NCBI RefSeq assembly: GCF_021431965.1 | Contig: NZ_CP090370.1 | Location: 682,001-746,000, forward strand | From: Erythrobacter sp. SDW2 | GTDB taxonomy: Bacteria; Pseudomonadota; Alphaproteobacteria; Sphingomonadales; Sphingomonadaceae | Length of the DNA: 64,000 nucleotides | Reading direction: 5' to 3' | In this document: positions 25,399-40,061 of the stretch, in pieces | Layout of the letters: each line of letters opens with the position of its first letter | How positions within the stretch are numbered: position 1 is the first letter of the stretch | Notes under the pieces: model-generated | The model's input: only the letters and a program-made list of their open reading frames with translations | The model's database searches: none | Told to the model about the DNA's origin: nothing | Position numbers and translations under genes: made by a program

Positions 25399-26835
25399 TC
25401 AGCGCGGCAGTTCGGTTACGCCCATCAGCGCTTCGTCGACCGCCCGCGCACACTGGCGGCCTTCGCGGATCGCCCACACCACCAGGCTCTGCCCGCGGCG
25501 CATGTCACCACAGGCATAGATCCCCGGCTCGCTGGTGGCGTAGCTGTCGGTGTCAGCCGCGACATTGCCGCGCCCGTCTAGCGAAACACCTGCCTTGTCG
25601 AGCAGGCCGCGCTTCCTCGGGCCGGTGAAACCCATGGCGAGCAGGATCAGGTCGGCGGGCAGGGTGAACTCGCTGCCCGGGACTTCCTGGATCTTGCCGT
25701 CCACCCATTCGATGCGGACACATTCAAGCCCGGTCACGGTCTCGCCATCGCCGACCACGCGCTTGGTCAGGACCGACCAGTCGCGGTGCACGCCTTCCTG
25801 GTGGCTCGACGAAGTGCGCAACTTCAATGGCCAGTCGGGCCAGGTCAGCGCCTTGTCCTCGTGCTCGGGTGGCTTGGGCATGATTTCCAGCTGGGTGACC
25901 GATGCAGCACCCTGCCGGTTGGAGGTGCCGACACAGTCGCTCCCCGTATCGCCGCCGCCGATGACAATGACATGCTTGCCGGTTGCGGTCAGCGTGCCGC
26001 GCGGCGCGGCGCGGACCTCGTCGTCGCCCGCGTTGCGCTTGTTCTGCTGGGTCAGGAATTCCATCGCGAAGCGCACCCCGGCCATTTCCGCGCCCGGGAT
26101 GTCGAGCGCGCGCGGTTCTTCCGCGCCGCCGGACAGCACGATGGCGTCGAAGTTCTCCTGCAGCGCCTTGAAGCTGACCTCCACGCCCACTTCGGCGCTG
26201 GTCTTGAAGGTCACGCCTTCGGCTTCCATTTGCACCGCCCGCCGGTTGATGAGGTGCTTCTCCATCTTGAAGTCGGGGATGCCGTAACGCAGCAGCCCGC
26301 CGATCCGGTCCTGCTTTTCGAACACCGTCACCGCATGGCCCGCGCGGGCCAGTTGCTGCGCGCAGGCGAGGCCGGCCGGGCCGCTGCCGATCACGGCGAC
26401 GGACTTTCCGGTCTGTTTTTCAGGCACCTGCGGCTTGATCCAGCCTTCGCGCCAGCCGCGATCGACGATGGCGCATTCGATGCTCTTGATGGTCACCGGC
26501 TGGTCGATCAGGTTGAGCGTGCAGCTCGCCTCGCACGGGGCGGGGCAGATGCGGCCGGTGAACTCCGGGAAATTGTTGGTCGAATGGAGGACCGTCAGCG
26601 CGTTCTTCCAGTCGTTCTCGTAAACGAGATGGTTCCAGTCCGGGATGATGTTGTTCACCGGACAGCCGTTGTGACAATAGGGAATGCCGCAATTCATGCA
26701 GCGGCTGGCCTGCGCGGCGAGCTCCTCTGCAGGCGGTTCGATCGCGAATTCGCGATAGTTCTCGACGCGCTTTTCAGGTGCGATGTAGTCGCGCTCGCGG
26801 CGGTCGAGTTCGAGGAAGCCGGTTTCTTTGCCCAC
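25399..26835 (-). CDS. gltD: Glutamate synthase [NADPH] small subunit
   Basis: A 478-residue flavoprotein starting at GTG 26835. The N-terminal iron-sulfur region is [20 protein letters not shown] (about 43-62), with a further cluster-binding stretch [12 protein letters not shown] near 97-108. FAD binding is seen in [20 protein letters not shown] (about 146-165), NADPH binding in [17 protein letters not shown] (about 290-306), and the C-terminal FAD motif in [19 protein letters not shown]. With GltB it makes glutamate from glutamine and 2-oxoglutarate. Separated from gltB by 105 bp that hold two small palindromes. Confidence 0.97.
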   Translation of the reverse strand: MGKETGFLELDRRERDYIAPEKRVENYREFAIEPPAEELAAQASRCMNCGIPYCHNGCPVNNIIPDWNHLVYENDWKNALTVLHSTNNFPEFTGRICPAPCEASCTLNLIDQPVTIKSIECAIVDRGWREGWIKPQVPEKQTGKSVAVIGSGPAGLACAQQLARAGHAVTVFEKQDRIGGLLRYGIPDFKMEKHLINRRAVQMEAEGVTFKTSAEVGVEVSFKALQENFDAIVLSGGAEEPRALDIPGAEMAGVRFAMEFLTQQNKRNAGDDEVRAAPRGTLTATGKHVIVIGGGDTGSDCVGTSNRQGAASVTQLEIMPKPPEHEDKALTWPDWPLKLRTSSSHQEGVHRDWSVLTKRVVGDGETVTGLECVRIEWVDGKIQEVPGSEFTLPADLILLAMGFTGPRKRGLLDKAGVSLDGRGNVAADTDSYATSEPGIYACGDMRRGQSLVVWAIREGRQCARAVDEALMGVTELPR

Positions 26836-26862
26836 GAGGTCAAATCTCCGATTTGGCCGAAG

Positions 26863-26919
26863 CCCCTGCGAAAGCAGGGGTCGTTCTGATACGATAGCGA
26901 TCCCAGCTTTCGCTGGGAT
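26863..26919. repeat. Inverted pair of GNRA-loop palindromes (REP-like) between gltB and gltD
   Basis: Two small hairpins: CCCCTGC-GAAA-GCAGGGG (26863-26880) and ATCCCAGC-TTTC-GCTGGGAT (26900-26919, a GAAA loop on the other strand). They face each other like a BIME pair. A second pair with the same core lies at 37159-37228. Confidence 0.8.
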
Positions 26920-26940
26920 GACGGTAGAAGCTGAGAGCCA

Positions 26941-31584
<4,644 letters not shown>

Positions 31585-31756
31585 TGCATTCTTCCTGTCA
31601 TTTGCCCCGCACACGCCGATAGCGGCGGGGCGCGGCAATTAAGCACGCGTCTCGACGGGCGATCCCGGACCGAAACTTTCGCGAACTGGCCTTGTGAAGA
31701 CAGGAAGTGTTTTTTGCAAGTGCGAAGCGGCGAAGATTAGCTTCACCCGACGCAAG

Positions 31757-31782
31757 AACGCCCCGCGCTAGGGCGGGGCGTT
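31757..31782 (-). terminator. Likely terminator hairpin after the acidic membrane-anchored protein gene
   Basis: AACGCCCCGC (31757-31766) and GCGGGGCGTT (31773-31782) form a perfect 10-bp stem with a six-base loop, about 40 bp past the stop at 31821. Leftward transcripts would leave it through TTCTTGC, a poor U-tract, so termination is likely but not certain. It separates this unit from gltB; the rest of 31585-31820 shows no gene. Confidence 0.5.
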
Positions 31783-31820
31783 CCGGGTACGCGAATGCGT
31801 GATCTGGTATGCCTTTCGCG

Positions 31821-33749
31821 TCAGGCGGCGCCGCTCATCCGCTGGAGCTTTTCCAGCGCCTCGCGCAAAGCCCGCTCGGTTTCCGCCGGGTCGGCGGGTC
31901 TCTGGGCCGGCATGGTCGGCACGGCGCGGGAGAGGCCGCCGGGTGCCTCGATACCAACCGGTGCATCGAAGGGGCGCGCGGCATTGGTCGTCGGGGCTTG
32001 CTGGCCCGGGAACACCACCACCGCTTCGGGCGCGCCAGCGAGCGCTGCTTCGTCGTCTTCCTCGACCCGCGGGAACTCGCGATGGATGCCGAGCGGGCTC
32101 TTCATGCTCAGCAGCGAGCTGTATGCATCATCATTCCCGTCGTCGTCTTCGTCCTCGGCTCCGGCGAGCGGATCGGCAAAGGCGGCAGGCATGGCAGGCT
32201 CGGCAGGCGCAGCGAAGGGTGCCGGTGCCGGGGCCGCTGCGACTTCTGCCGGTCGCGCGAACATCCGCTCGGGCACGCCAAACGAGAAGCCTGGCGTGGC
32301 GGCGAAAGGATCATCCTCGCCGTCATCTTCTTCGAACGCGCCAAGGTCGAGCGGGCGCAAGGCCGCAGGCAAAGGATTGGTGCGCTCGGCCGCAGACGCG
32401 GCGATCTCTGGTGTCGGTTGCGGTGGTGCGAACGAGGGCATGGCTATCGGTGCCTCCGACGCGGAGGCAGCGGCCGGGTCTTGTTCTTCAGGCTGGGCAA
32501 GGCCGAAGGGAACAGCGGGTTCGGCCTGCTCGAAGGGGTCGTCGGTGGCTGGGGTCGGGGCGGGCGCGGCATCGTGGGCCTGCATCGCGCGGGCAAAGCG
32601 CGCGATCAGTTCCGACATCGAGAGCTCGGCCAGCGCAGCAGCAGGAGCAGCAGGCGCGGCTTCTCCTGCGCTGGGCGCTGCCGCGAAGCCAGTCGGCGCG
32701 AAGGAATGCGAAGCGAACACCGGGGCCGGGGGCGGGGCAAATGGCGCAGGCTGCGGTGCGCCGAAGACCTGGCGCGGAGCTTCCTCGGCAGGCGGCGCAG
32801 TATGGTTGCCGAAAGGGTTGTCGCTGGCACTGGGGGCGGGCTGGCCACCACGGCTGTTGCTGCTCATGCTGTCTTCCTCGTGCGGCATGCCGAACAGGAC
32901 GGGACCGGGTTCGCGCGGCGTTTGGTCATCCTGTGCCGGGCTGGCATGGTAGTCGGCACCGTCACCGCCCATGTCCGGCTGTACGGGGAAGGCGAGCGGC
33001 ACATCGAACGGGCGCGGAGCTTCGGCCGTGGCCGGGTTGCGCAGGTCACCGAGAATTTCCCCGTGCTCTTCGGCATGGAGTTCGGCCAGGTCGGGCGCGT
33101 CCGGGACGAGATTGCTGCCGTCGCGGCGATTGGCGGGATCGGCGGTCTCGAACTCCAACGGACCGTCGAACGAACGGATTGCGGCCTGCTGGCCCCGCTC
33201 GCCGGGATAACCTTCGCCTGGCAGCGGGACGTGAGAGAGATACTGGCTCGTGCCCGAGTCGTCCGTCACCGACAAGGCCCGGCGGCGTCCGGGTAGCGGC
33301 GGCTTGCCGGCCTGGGCGGGCTGGTCATCGTCGTCGGCAACCGGCCCAAGGCCTTCTTCGCCCAGCTCCTCGGTGGCGACGATCGGACGCTTGGCAGGCG
33401 CTTCTTCCTGATTGCGGGCGGCCTTGCGCGGGCTTTGTGCCGGTTTGGTAGCGGTCTGCGATTCGACCACCTTGCGGGCGACAAAAATGCCCGCAACCAC
33501 ACCGAAGACTGCTGCCATGGCGGCAAGGGTCAGTTTGGCGGTAATACCGATCGGCGGGGCGGCGGCCGGAACAACAACGGCTATACCGGTCGCATCGACC
33601 AGCCTTTCGATCAGGATGTCGGGCAGCACCAGCGTGCCGATGCCGAACAGCGCGGCAAACCACAGGGCGACAATGGCCGGGAATGCCGGATGGGCGCTTA
33701 TCGGCGGCTGGCCCGCCCCCTTGCGCTGTGCCGTTCGTGCCTTGCTCAT
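31821..33749 (-). CDS. Large acidic Pro/Ala/Glu-rich membrane-anchored protein, unknown function
   Basis: A 642-residue protein from ATG 33749. Two hydrophobic helices lie near the N-terminus (FPAIVALWFAALFGIGTLVL, about 23-42, and TLAAMAAVFGVVAGIFVARK, about 73-92). The remaining 550 residues are acidic, rich in Pro, Ala and Glu, and look disordered, with repeated short P-F/F-D-x-P-L motifs (RPFDVPLAF, RPFDAPVGI, GPLEFETAD). A short conserved-looking end, ALREALEKLQRM, may be a helix. Charge and codon use look native. I recognise no family. It lies 40 bp downstream of the GT4 gene on the same strand, probably co-transcribed; a scaffold or envelope organiser is a guess only. Confidence 0.7.
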   Translation of the reverse strand: MSKARTAQRKGAGQPPISAHPAFPAIVALWFAALFGIGTLVLPDILIERLVDATGIAVVVPAAAPPIGITAKLTLAAMAAVFGVVAGIFVARKVVESQTATKPAQSPRKAARNQEEAPAKRPIVATEELGEEGLGPVADDDDQPAQAGKPPLPGRRRALSVTDDSGTSQYLSHVPLPGEGYPGERGQQAAIRSFDGPLEFETADPANRRDGSNLVPDAPDLAELHAEEHGEILGDLRNPATAEAPRPFDVPLAFPVQPDMGGDGADYHASPAQDDQTPREPGPVLFGMPHEEDSMSSNSRGGQPAPSASDNPFGNHTAPPAEEAPRQVFGAPQPAPFAPPPAPVFASHSFAPTGFAAAPSAGEAAPAAPAAALAELSMSELIARFARAMQAHDAAPAPTPATDDPFEQAEPAVPFGLAQPEEQDPAAASASEAPIAMPSFAPPQPTPEIAASAAERTNPLPAALRPLDLGAFEEDDGEDDPFAATPGFSFGVPERMFARPAEVAAAPAPAPFAAPAEPAMPAAFADPLAGAEDEDDDGNDDAYSSLLSMKSPLGIHREFPRVEEDDEAALAGAPEAVVVFPGQQAPTTNAARPFDAPVGIEAPGGLSRAVPTMPAQRPADPAETERALREALEKLQRMSGAA

Positions 33750-33789
33750 TCGAAACGTCCTGTTGCCCGGGATCGTGTTCCAGCTGCCG

Positions 33790-35019
33790 TCAGGCTGCCT
33801 TCGACACGGGTCCATTGGGCACAGGGGCTAGCAAATGATGGTAAACGCTTTGATAACGATCCACATTGCGGGCCCAGTCATGCGCACTGGCGACATGCCT
33901 TGCGGCCCGTTCGCGCATCGCTGCCCAGCTTCCCTGGCGCCGGGCGAGATCGTCCAGCGCTTCGGCCATGGCGGTTGGATCATCCGCCGGGAACAGTGTC
34001 CCGGTGATACCGTCGGCGATCAGCTCGCGGTGACCGCCGACGTCGGAAGCGGCCACCAGCCGCTGCTGCGCCATGGCCTCGAGCGGTTTCAGCGGTGTGA
34101 CGAGATCGGTCAGCCGCGAGCGCTTGCGCGGATAGGCGAGGATGTCGATCAAGGAGTAATAGCGTTCGACTTCGCTATGCGGCACGCGCCCGGTGAAGTG
34201 GATCGCACCGTTTGCGGTACTTGCCGCAGCCTGCGCTCGCAGGGCGGCCTCCATCGGCCCCCCGCCGACCAGCAGCAACTGCGCCCCCGGTTGGCGATCG
34301 ATCAGCAGCGGCATGGCGGCGATCAGATCGTCGAGCCCCTCGTAGTCGTAGAAGCTGCCGATGAAGCCGATCACGGGGCCGGTCTCGATGGCGAGCTCGG
34401 CCGCCAGCGCGTCATCACGCGGGGCAGGCTCGCCGAACAGCGCCATGTCGACCCCGTTGGGCGAGAGTCCGATCTTGCCGGCCGAGTGCCCGCGCGCGAT
34501 CAGATCCTCGCGCAGCCCGTTGCAGATGGTGAACACGGCATCGGCCTGCGCCACCACGCGGTTTTCCAGCGCGCGGGTCAGCCGGTATTTGAACGAGCCT
34601 TCGCTGCCCGTGCCATTGCCGACCGCCGCATCTTCCCAGAAGGCGCGGACTTCATAGACCACCGGGATTCCCAGCAGCTGCCCAGCGCGCACTGCCGCCA
34701 TGCCGCACAGCGCGGGCGAATGGGCGTGCAGCACATCCGGCCGCCATTCCTGCGCCAGAGCGATGATCGCCTCGGTCAGCCGGGCGATCTCCCGGAACTC
34801 GCGCACGCCCGGCGGGCCGGACACAGTGCCGCGGGTGCGGTGGAATGTCAGCCCGTCGATCTCTTCCATATCCGGGCCGTCCTCGCTGTGCCGCAGCCCG
34901 GTGATGGCGCGCAATTGGATCCCCTGGGCCTGCTGGCTGGTCAGAATCGCGCGGGTGCGGAAGGTATAGCCGCTGTGGAGCGGCAGCGAGTGGTCGAGGA
35001 CATGGAGCACACGGGTCAT
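33790..35019 (-). CDS. Exosortase-A-system-associated family 4 glycosyltransferase
   Basis: A 409-residue GT-B enzyme from ATG 35019. The N-terminal domain shows LHVLDHSLPLHSGYTFRTRA (about 4-23), typical of the exosortase-A-associated GT4 group. The C-terminal domain has GPVIGFIGSFYDYEGLDDLI (about 218-237) and the donor-binding E-x7-E region near TPLKPLEAMAQQRLVAASDV (about 313-332). It faces away from a small membrane peptide and an O-glycosylation ligase of the same system. Likely builds the glycan that the system ligates or exports. Confidence 0.85.
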   Translation of the reverse strand: MTRVLHVLDHSLPLHSGYTFRTRAILTSQQAQGIQLRAITGLRHSEDGPDMEEIDGLTFHRTRGTVSGPPGVREFREIARLTEAIIALAQEWRPDVLHAHSPALCGMAAVRAGQLLGIPVVYEVRAFWEDAAVGNGTGSEGSFKYRLTRALENRVVAQADAVFTICNGLREDLIARGHSAGKIGLSPNGVDMALFGEPAPRDDALAAELAIETGPVIGFIGSFYDYEGLDDLIAAMPLLIDRQPGAQLLLVGGGPMEAALRAQAAASTANGAIHFTGRVPHSEVERYYSLIDILAYPRKRSRLTDLVTPLKPLEAMAQQRLVAASDVGGHRELIADGITGTLFPADDPTAMAEALDDLARRQGSWAAMRERAARHVASAHDWARNVDRYQSVYHHLLAPVPNGPVSKAA

Positions 35020-35083
35020 GGCCAAAGCATTAGCGCCAATGTGCTTAACGCCGCGTCAACTCCAAGCTGCTAGCCGCGAGCAC

Positions 35084-35227
35084 ATGATCGACATGTTCGC
35101 CCTGTTGCTGGTGCACGGCCTGCTGTTCCTGGCCGCCTTCAGGCTGATGATGGACGATAGCGTCGATCACGATCCGGTGTTCGATCCGCCTCCCGGCGAA
35201 AGCCCCGGGAGCAGTCCCGGCGAATGA
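35084..35227 (+). CDS. 47-residue single-span membrane peptide coupled to the ligase gene
   Basis: Starts at ATG 35084 and ends in a TGA that overlaps the ATG of the next gene (ATGA), so translation is coupled. One hydrophobic helix (MFALLLVHGLLFLAAFRLMM, residues 4-23) is followed by an acidic, Pro/Gly/Ser-rich tail (DHDPVFDPPPGESPGSSPGE). I know no named family. The overlap and the shared promoter region suggest it is a real gene that works with the ligase. Confidence 0.65.
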   Translation: MIDMFALLLVHGLLFLAAFRLMMDDSVDHDPVFDPPPGESPGSSPGE

Positions 35228-36621
35228 CCGACATCTTCTTCCTCGGCTTTTTCGGCCTCATCATGGCGTTGGGCCTCAGACGCCCGTTCCTGTGGGTGCT
35301 GGCCTATCTGTGGGTCGATATCCTCGCCCCGCAGAAGATCGCTTTTGGCTTCTTCGCTTCGGTTCCGGTCTCGCTGATCGCATTCTGCGCCGGCTTTGCC
35401 GGCTGGCTGCTGACCGACAGCAAGAAGGGGCTGCGCTTCACCTTGCGCCAGGGGCTGCTGCTGTTCCTGCTGGTGTGGTGCTATTACACGCTGCAGGGCT
35501 CGGCTTTTCCCGAACCCGCCGGGACCAAGTGGGACTGGGTGTGGAAGTCGCTGTTCTTCGCCATCTTCCTGCCTTTCACTCTGTTCACCCGCAAGCGCAT
35601 GGAAGGTGCCGCGCTGGTGATCGTGCTGACCGTGGGTGCGATCGCCATATCCGGCGGCATGAAGACCGTCTTCGGCGGCGGCGGCTACGGCGTGCTGTCG
35701 CTGTTCGTCAACGACAACTCGGGCATTTACGAAAGCTCGACCATCTCCACCGCGGCAGTGGGGATCATCCCGCTGATCCTGTGGTTCACCCGCCACGGCA
35801 GGATCTTCGCGCCCGACTGGCGGGTCAAGGCGTTCTCCTACTGCCTCATCCTGGCATGCCTGATGATCCCCATCGGCACGGTCTCGCGCACCGGCCTGCT
35901 GTGCATCGCGGTCTTGCTGCTATTGGCCTTCCGCGATGTGAAGCGGCGCGCGGCCTTTATCGTCGCCGGGGCCTCGCTCGGGCTGATGGCCTTGCCGTTC
36001 ATGCCGCAGAGTTACTGGGATCGCATGTCGACCATCGGCCAGGCCGACGGCGACGAATCTGCCTCGACCCGCGTCGCCGTTTGGGAATGGACACTCGACT
36101 ATGTGGCCGAGAATCCTACCGGCGGCGGCTTCGATGCCTACCGCGCCAACAAGTTCACTTACCGCCTGCCGGTCCGCAAGGGCGAAGGCAATATGAGCTC
36201 GGTCCGTTACGAGATGGTGACCGACGAGGGGCGTGCCTACCACTCGGCCTTCTTCGAGGTGCTCGGCGAACAGGGCTATCCCGGCTTCGCCGCCTGGCTG
36301 GCGCTGCAACTGATGGGCCTGTGGCAGATGGAGAAGATCCGCCGGCGCTGGAAAAAGCGTACCGGGCCCGACCAGCAATGGCAGGCCCCGCTCGCCACGG
36401 CGCTGCAATATGCGCACATCATCTATCTCGTCGGCGCGGCGTTCCAGGGGATCGCCTACCAGCCGTTCATCATGATGCTGATCGGCCTCCAGATCGCCTT
36501 TCACAGCTACTGCCAGCGGCTCGATTCGCCCGCCAAGCTGCCGATCGGAGCGCAGCTCCGGGCAGCATCCGCGACGCAGGCCCCGCAGGACGTAACGGCA
36601 AGCCGCGCCGCATTGCGCTAG
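35224..36621 (+). CDS. Exosortase-A-associated putative O-glycosylation ligase
   Basis: A 465-residue polytopic protein with about eleven hydrophobic helices. The N-terminus (MTDIFFLGFFGLIMALGLRR; YLWVDILAPQKIAFG) and the large loop (TLDYVAENPTGGGFDAYRAN, about 290-309; AYHSAFFEVLGEQGYPGFAA, about 339-358) match the exosortase-A-associated ligase family, a branch of the Wzy/O-antigen ligase fold. The H-S-A-F-F-E motif is the counterpart of H-N-x-Y/F-L in ligases. It likely transfers a polyprenyl-linked glycan to an acceptor. No exosortase gene is in the window. Confidence 0.85.
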   Translation: MTDIFFLGFFGLIMALGLRRPFLWVLAYLWVDILAPQKIAFGFFASVPVSLIAFCAGFAGWLLTDSKKGLRFTLRQGLLLFLLVWCYYTLQGSAFPEPAGTKWDWVWKSLFFAIFLPFTLFTRKRMEGAALVIVLTVGAIAISGGMKTVFGGGGYGVLSLFVNDNSGIYESSTISTAAVGIIPLILWFTRHGRIFAPDWRVKAFSYCLILACLMIPIGTVSRTGLLCIAVLLLLAFRDVKRRAAFIVAGASLGLMALPFMPQSYWDRMSTIGQADGDESASTRVAVWEWTLDYVAENPTGGGFDAYRANKFTYRLPVRKGEGNMSSVRYEMVTDEGRAYHSAFFEVLGEQGYPGFAAWLALQLMGLWQMEKIRRRWKKRTGPDQQWQAPLATALQYAHIIYLVGAAFQGIAYQPFIMMLIGLQIAFHSYCQRLDSPAKLPIGAQLRAASATQAPQDVTASRAALR

Positions 36622-36688
36622 CCCCTCCTATCGGCCATGAACGGGCGCAACCGGCGCGCCGTTCAAGAGTCGCGCCACCCACATGGCC

Positions 36689-36694
36689 AGGAGG
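36689..36694 (+). promoter_or_regulatory. Ribosome-binding site that fixes the MaoC start
   Basis: A perfect AGGAGG lies two bases before an ATG at 36697 and eight before the ATG at 36703. The spacing favours 36703, which gives the N-terminus [11 protein letters not shown]. Confidence 0.8.
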
Positions 36695-36702
36695 AAATGC
36701 CA

Positions 36703-37152
36703 ATGAGCCCGCAGGACGTTGCCGCCAAGACCGGCGAAGTGATCGGCACCAGCGAATGGGTCGAGATGACCCAGGACAAGGTCAACATGTTCGCCGATGC
36801 CACCGGCGACCACCAGTTCATCCATATCGACGAAGAGAAAGCCAAGCTGACGCCGTTCGGCGGCACCATCGTGCACGGGTTCATGACCCTGTCGATGATC
36901 CCCTATCTCGGCGCCAACAGTTCGACGCCCAAGATCGACGGCGTGAAAATGGGCGTCAACTACGGTGGCAACAAGACCCGCTTCATCAGCCCGGTCCGCG
37001 TCGGCAAGCGCATCCGCGGCCACTGGAAGCTGCTCGAAATGGTCGAGAAGCGCCCCGGCCAGTGGCAGCAGACCTGCGAGATCACCATCGAGATCGAAGG
37101 CGAGGAAAAGCCCGCGTTGATCTGCGAATGGATCACCCAGCTGTTTGTCTAA
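36703..37152 (+). CDS. MaoC-family (R)-specific enoyl-CoA hydratase
   Basis: A 149-residue hot-dog-fold protein. The hydratase-2 motif is [18 protein letters not shown] (about 28-45) with catalytic Asp and His, followed by [18 protein letters not shown] (about 52-69). It is expected to hydrate trans-2-enoyl-CoA to the (R)-3-hydroxy form and so may feed polyhydroxyalkanoate or side-chain oxidation. It lies about 100 bp before a thiolase on the same strand, with a pair of REP-like palindromes between. Confidence 0.88.
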   Translation: MSPQDVAAKTGEVIGTSEWVEMTQDKVNMFADATGDHQFIHIDEEKAKLTPFGGTIVHGFMTLSMIPYLGANSSTPKIDGVKMGVNYGGNKTRFISPVRVGKRIRGHWKLLEMVEKRPGQWQQTCEITIEIEGEEKPALICEWITQLFV

Positions 37153-37158
37153 CGCGTC

Positions 37159-37228
37159 GTCCCAGCGCAAGCTGGGACCGCTTTCGGCCGAATGCCAACC
37201 CGACAAAGATCCCAGCTTGCGCTGGGAT
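37159..37228. repeat. Inverted pair of GNRA-loop palindromes (REP-like) between maoC and thiolase genes
   Basis: GTCCCAGC-GCAA-GCTGGGAC (37159-37178) and ATCCCAGC-TTGC-GCTGGGAT (37209-37228) form two 8-bp stems with GCAA loops on opposite strands. The CCCAGC/GCTGGG core equals that at 26900-26919, so this is a dispersed element of the genome. It lies just seven bases after the MaoC stop. Confidence 0.85.
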
Positions 37229-37249
37229 GACGACTTGAAGGAATTCCCC

Positions 37250-38434
<1,185 letters not shown>

Positions 38435-38439
38435 CACCG

Positions 38440-39408
38440 ATGAAAACGATCGTGGCGCGGGCCGTCGTGGCCTGCCTTTCGACCATGCTCTGCGCCTGTG
38501 CCACGGTCGCGGATACGCCTGATACGTCTCGCCTCGGGTTCACCGACCTGACCGGGCAATTCGACGCCGCCTACAAGGCTGCGCCGCAGGACGATGCGGC
38601 GCGGCTGGAGGCGCTGGGCGGGGCCTTTGCCGATGACCTGCCCGGGTTCTACGACCCGGCGCGCTTCGGCGAAGATGCCGATGCCTATCGCCGCATGGCG
38701 GCTCGCTTCCTGGCTGCCTATCCCGCCCGCCGCGGCGAGATTGGCGAGGTCGCGCAGCGTTTCGGCGCCATGTTCGATCCGGCGGTGGCCGATTTCGAAC
38801 GCCGGGTAGGCCCTCTTCCCACCGATATGCCGGTCGTCCTGGTCGTATCGATGGGCGAGTTCGACGGCGCGACCAGGACGCTCGGCGGGCGCGAATACCT
38901 GCTGTTCGGGGCCGACATGATCGCCGAGATTCACGACGGCGAAGCGCGTGCCTTCGTCCAGCATGAATTGTTCCATATCTACCACAGCCCCCGGATGGGC
39001 CAGTGCGAGCCGTTCTATTGCAGCCTCTGGACCGAAGGGCTGGCGGTCTACGCCGCCCGGACGCTCAACCCCGAGGCCACCGACGCGCAGCTTTTGCTGA
39101 CCTTGCCGGAGCCGATCCGCCCGGCGGCCGAGCAGCATCGCCGCGAAGCCGTCTGCGCCACCCTGGCGAGGCTGGACGAACGGGACAGCAAGGATTGGGG
39201 CGCCTTCTTTTCGGGCGCGCGCCTCAACGAACGATTACCACCGCGCTTCGGCTATCTGGTCGGGTTGTGGGTGGCGCAGGAACTTGGCAAGACGCACAGT
39301 CTCGAACAGATGGCGCAGTGGCAGGGGCCGGATCTGCGCGCGCGGATCGGCGTTGCGCTGGAGAACATGGCCGACTGCGGCGGGGCGGCGACGGGCGCGA
39401 GCAATTGA
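38440..39408 (+). CDS. Lipoprotein with gluzincin-like HExxH motif
   Basis: A 322-residue protein from ATG 38440, six bases after the thiolase stop. It has a signal peptide with a lipobox-like end (LCACAT, Cys about 20). The motif HELFHIYHS (about 169-177) is followed by WTEGLAVYAAR (about 194-204), giving the HExxH plus downstream glutamate layout of gluzincin metalloproteases. Length and arrangement recall DUF2268-type putative zinc proteases, but the family match is uncertain. Probably anchored in the periplasm. Confidence 0.72.
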   Translation: MKTIVARAVVACLSTMLCACATVADTPDTSRLGFTDLTGQFDAAYKAAPQDDAARLEALGGAFADDLPGFYDPARFGEDADAYRRMAARFLAAYPARRGEIGEVAQRFGAMFDPAVADFERRVGPLPTDMPVVLVVSMGEFDGATRTLGGREYLLFGADMIAEIHDGEARAFVQHELFHIYHSPRMGQCEPFYCSLWTEGLAVYAARTLNPEATDAQLLLTLPEPIRPAAEQHRREAVCATLARLDERDSKDWGAFFSGARLNERLPPRFGYLVGLWVAQELGKTHSLEQMAQWQGPDLRARIGVALENMADCGGAATGASN

Positions 39409-39467
39409 GACTGCGGCCGGGCGGGACCGGCGCGCGCCGCCACATAGGGCAAGGAAGGACAAGCGAG

Positions 39468-40058
39468 ATGCGATTGGCCATACTGGCACCGATCTTCGGG
39501 GCGATTGCGCTGTCGGCCTGCGGCGGGGAGCCTGCCGAAACGCCGGAGCCGGGCACCACCGTCGGTGAAGAGGCCGGGGCGGAGCTGACGGGCCTTGCCT
39601 CGACCTACACGGCGCTCGATCTCGACAAGTGCCAGCTTGTCAGCGAGCAGGCCGAGGAAGGCACTAGCGCCGAATGGCGCTGCGAGGGCTTCGGGGATCT
39701 GCCGCTGCTCGTCTCCGAGGGCGATGGCCGCTTCGATCTCGACGCCGGGGTGAAGAACGAGGCATTCGAGACCATCGGCGCGTTCAATTCGCTGGGCGAC
39801 AACGTCGAATGGCGGCTCAGGGACGGCAAGCCCTTCGCGGTGATCTTCCGCTATCTCGATGCGACCGAGGAGGCCAAGGGCCGCACGGTGCTGGCGGTCG
39901 AGAAGGTCGGAACTGCGGCCACAACTGGATGCCGGGTGGCGCAGGTCGCGGGCGATGTGCCCGATGCCAACCAGGTCGCGCGCGATCTGGCCGACAGCAA
40001 TGCGGCCGATTTCACCTGCGGCACGACCGAGATGGCACTGGCCGGCAACGCACAATAG
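39468..40058 (+). CDS. Small lipoprotein of unknown function
   Basis: A 196-residue protein from ATG 39468, after AAGGAAGGACAAGCG. Signal peptide with lipobox LSAC (Cys about 18), then an acidic linker (GGEPAETPEPGTTVGEEAGA) and a mixed domain with four cysteines (DKCQLV, EWRCEGF, TTGCRVA, DFTCGTT) that probably form two disulfides. No characterised family recognised. It may be co-transcribed with the HExxH lipoprotein. Confidence 0.75.
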   Translation: MRLAILAPIFGAIALSACGGEPAETPEPGTTVGEEAGAELTGLASTYTALDLDKCQLVSEQAEEGTSAEWRCEGFGDLPLLVSEGDGRFDLDAGVKNEAFETIGAFNSLGDNVEWRLRDGKPFAVIFRYLDATEEAKGRTVLAVEKVGTAATTGCRVAQVAGDVPDANQVARDLADSNAADFTCGTTEMALAGNAQ

Positions 40059-40061
40059 CCG

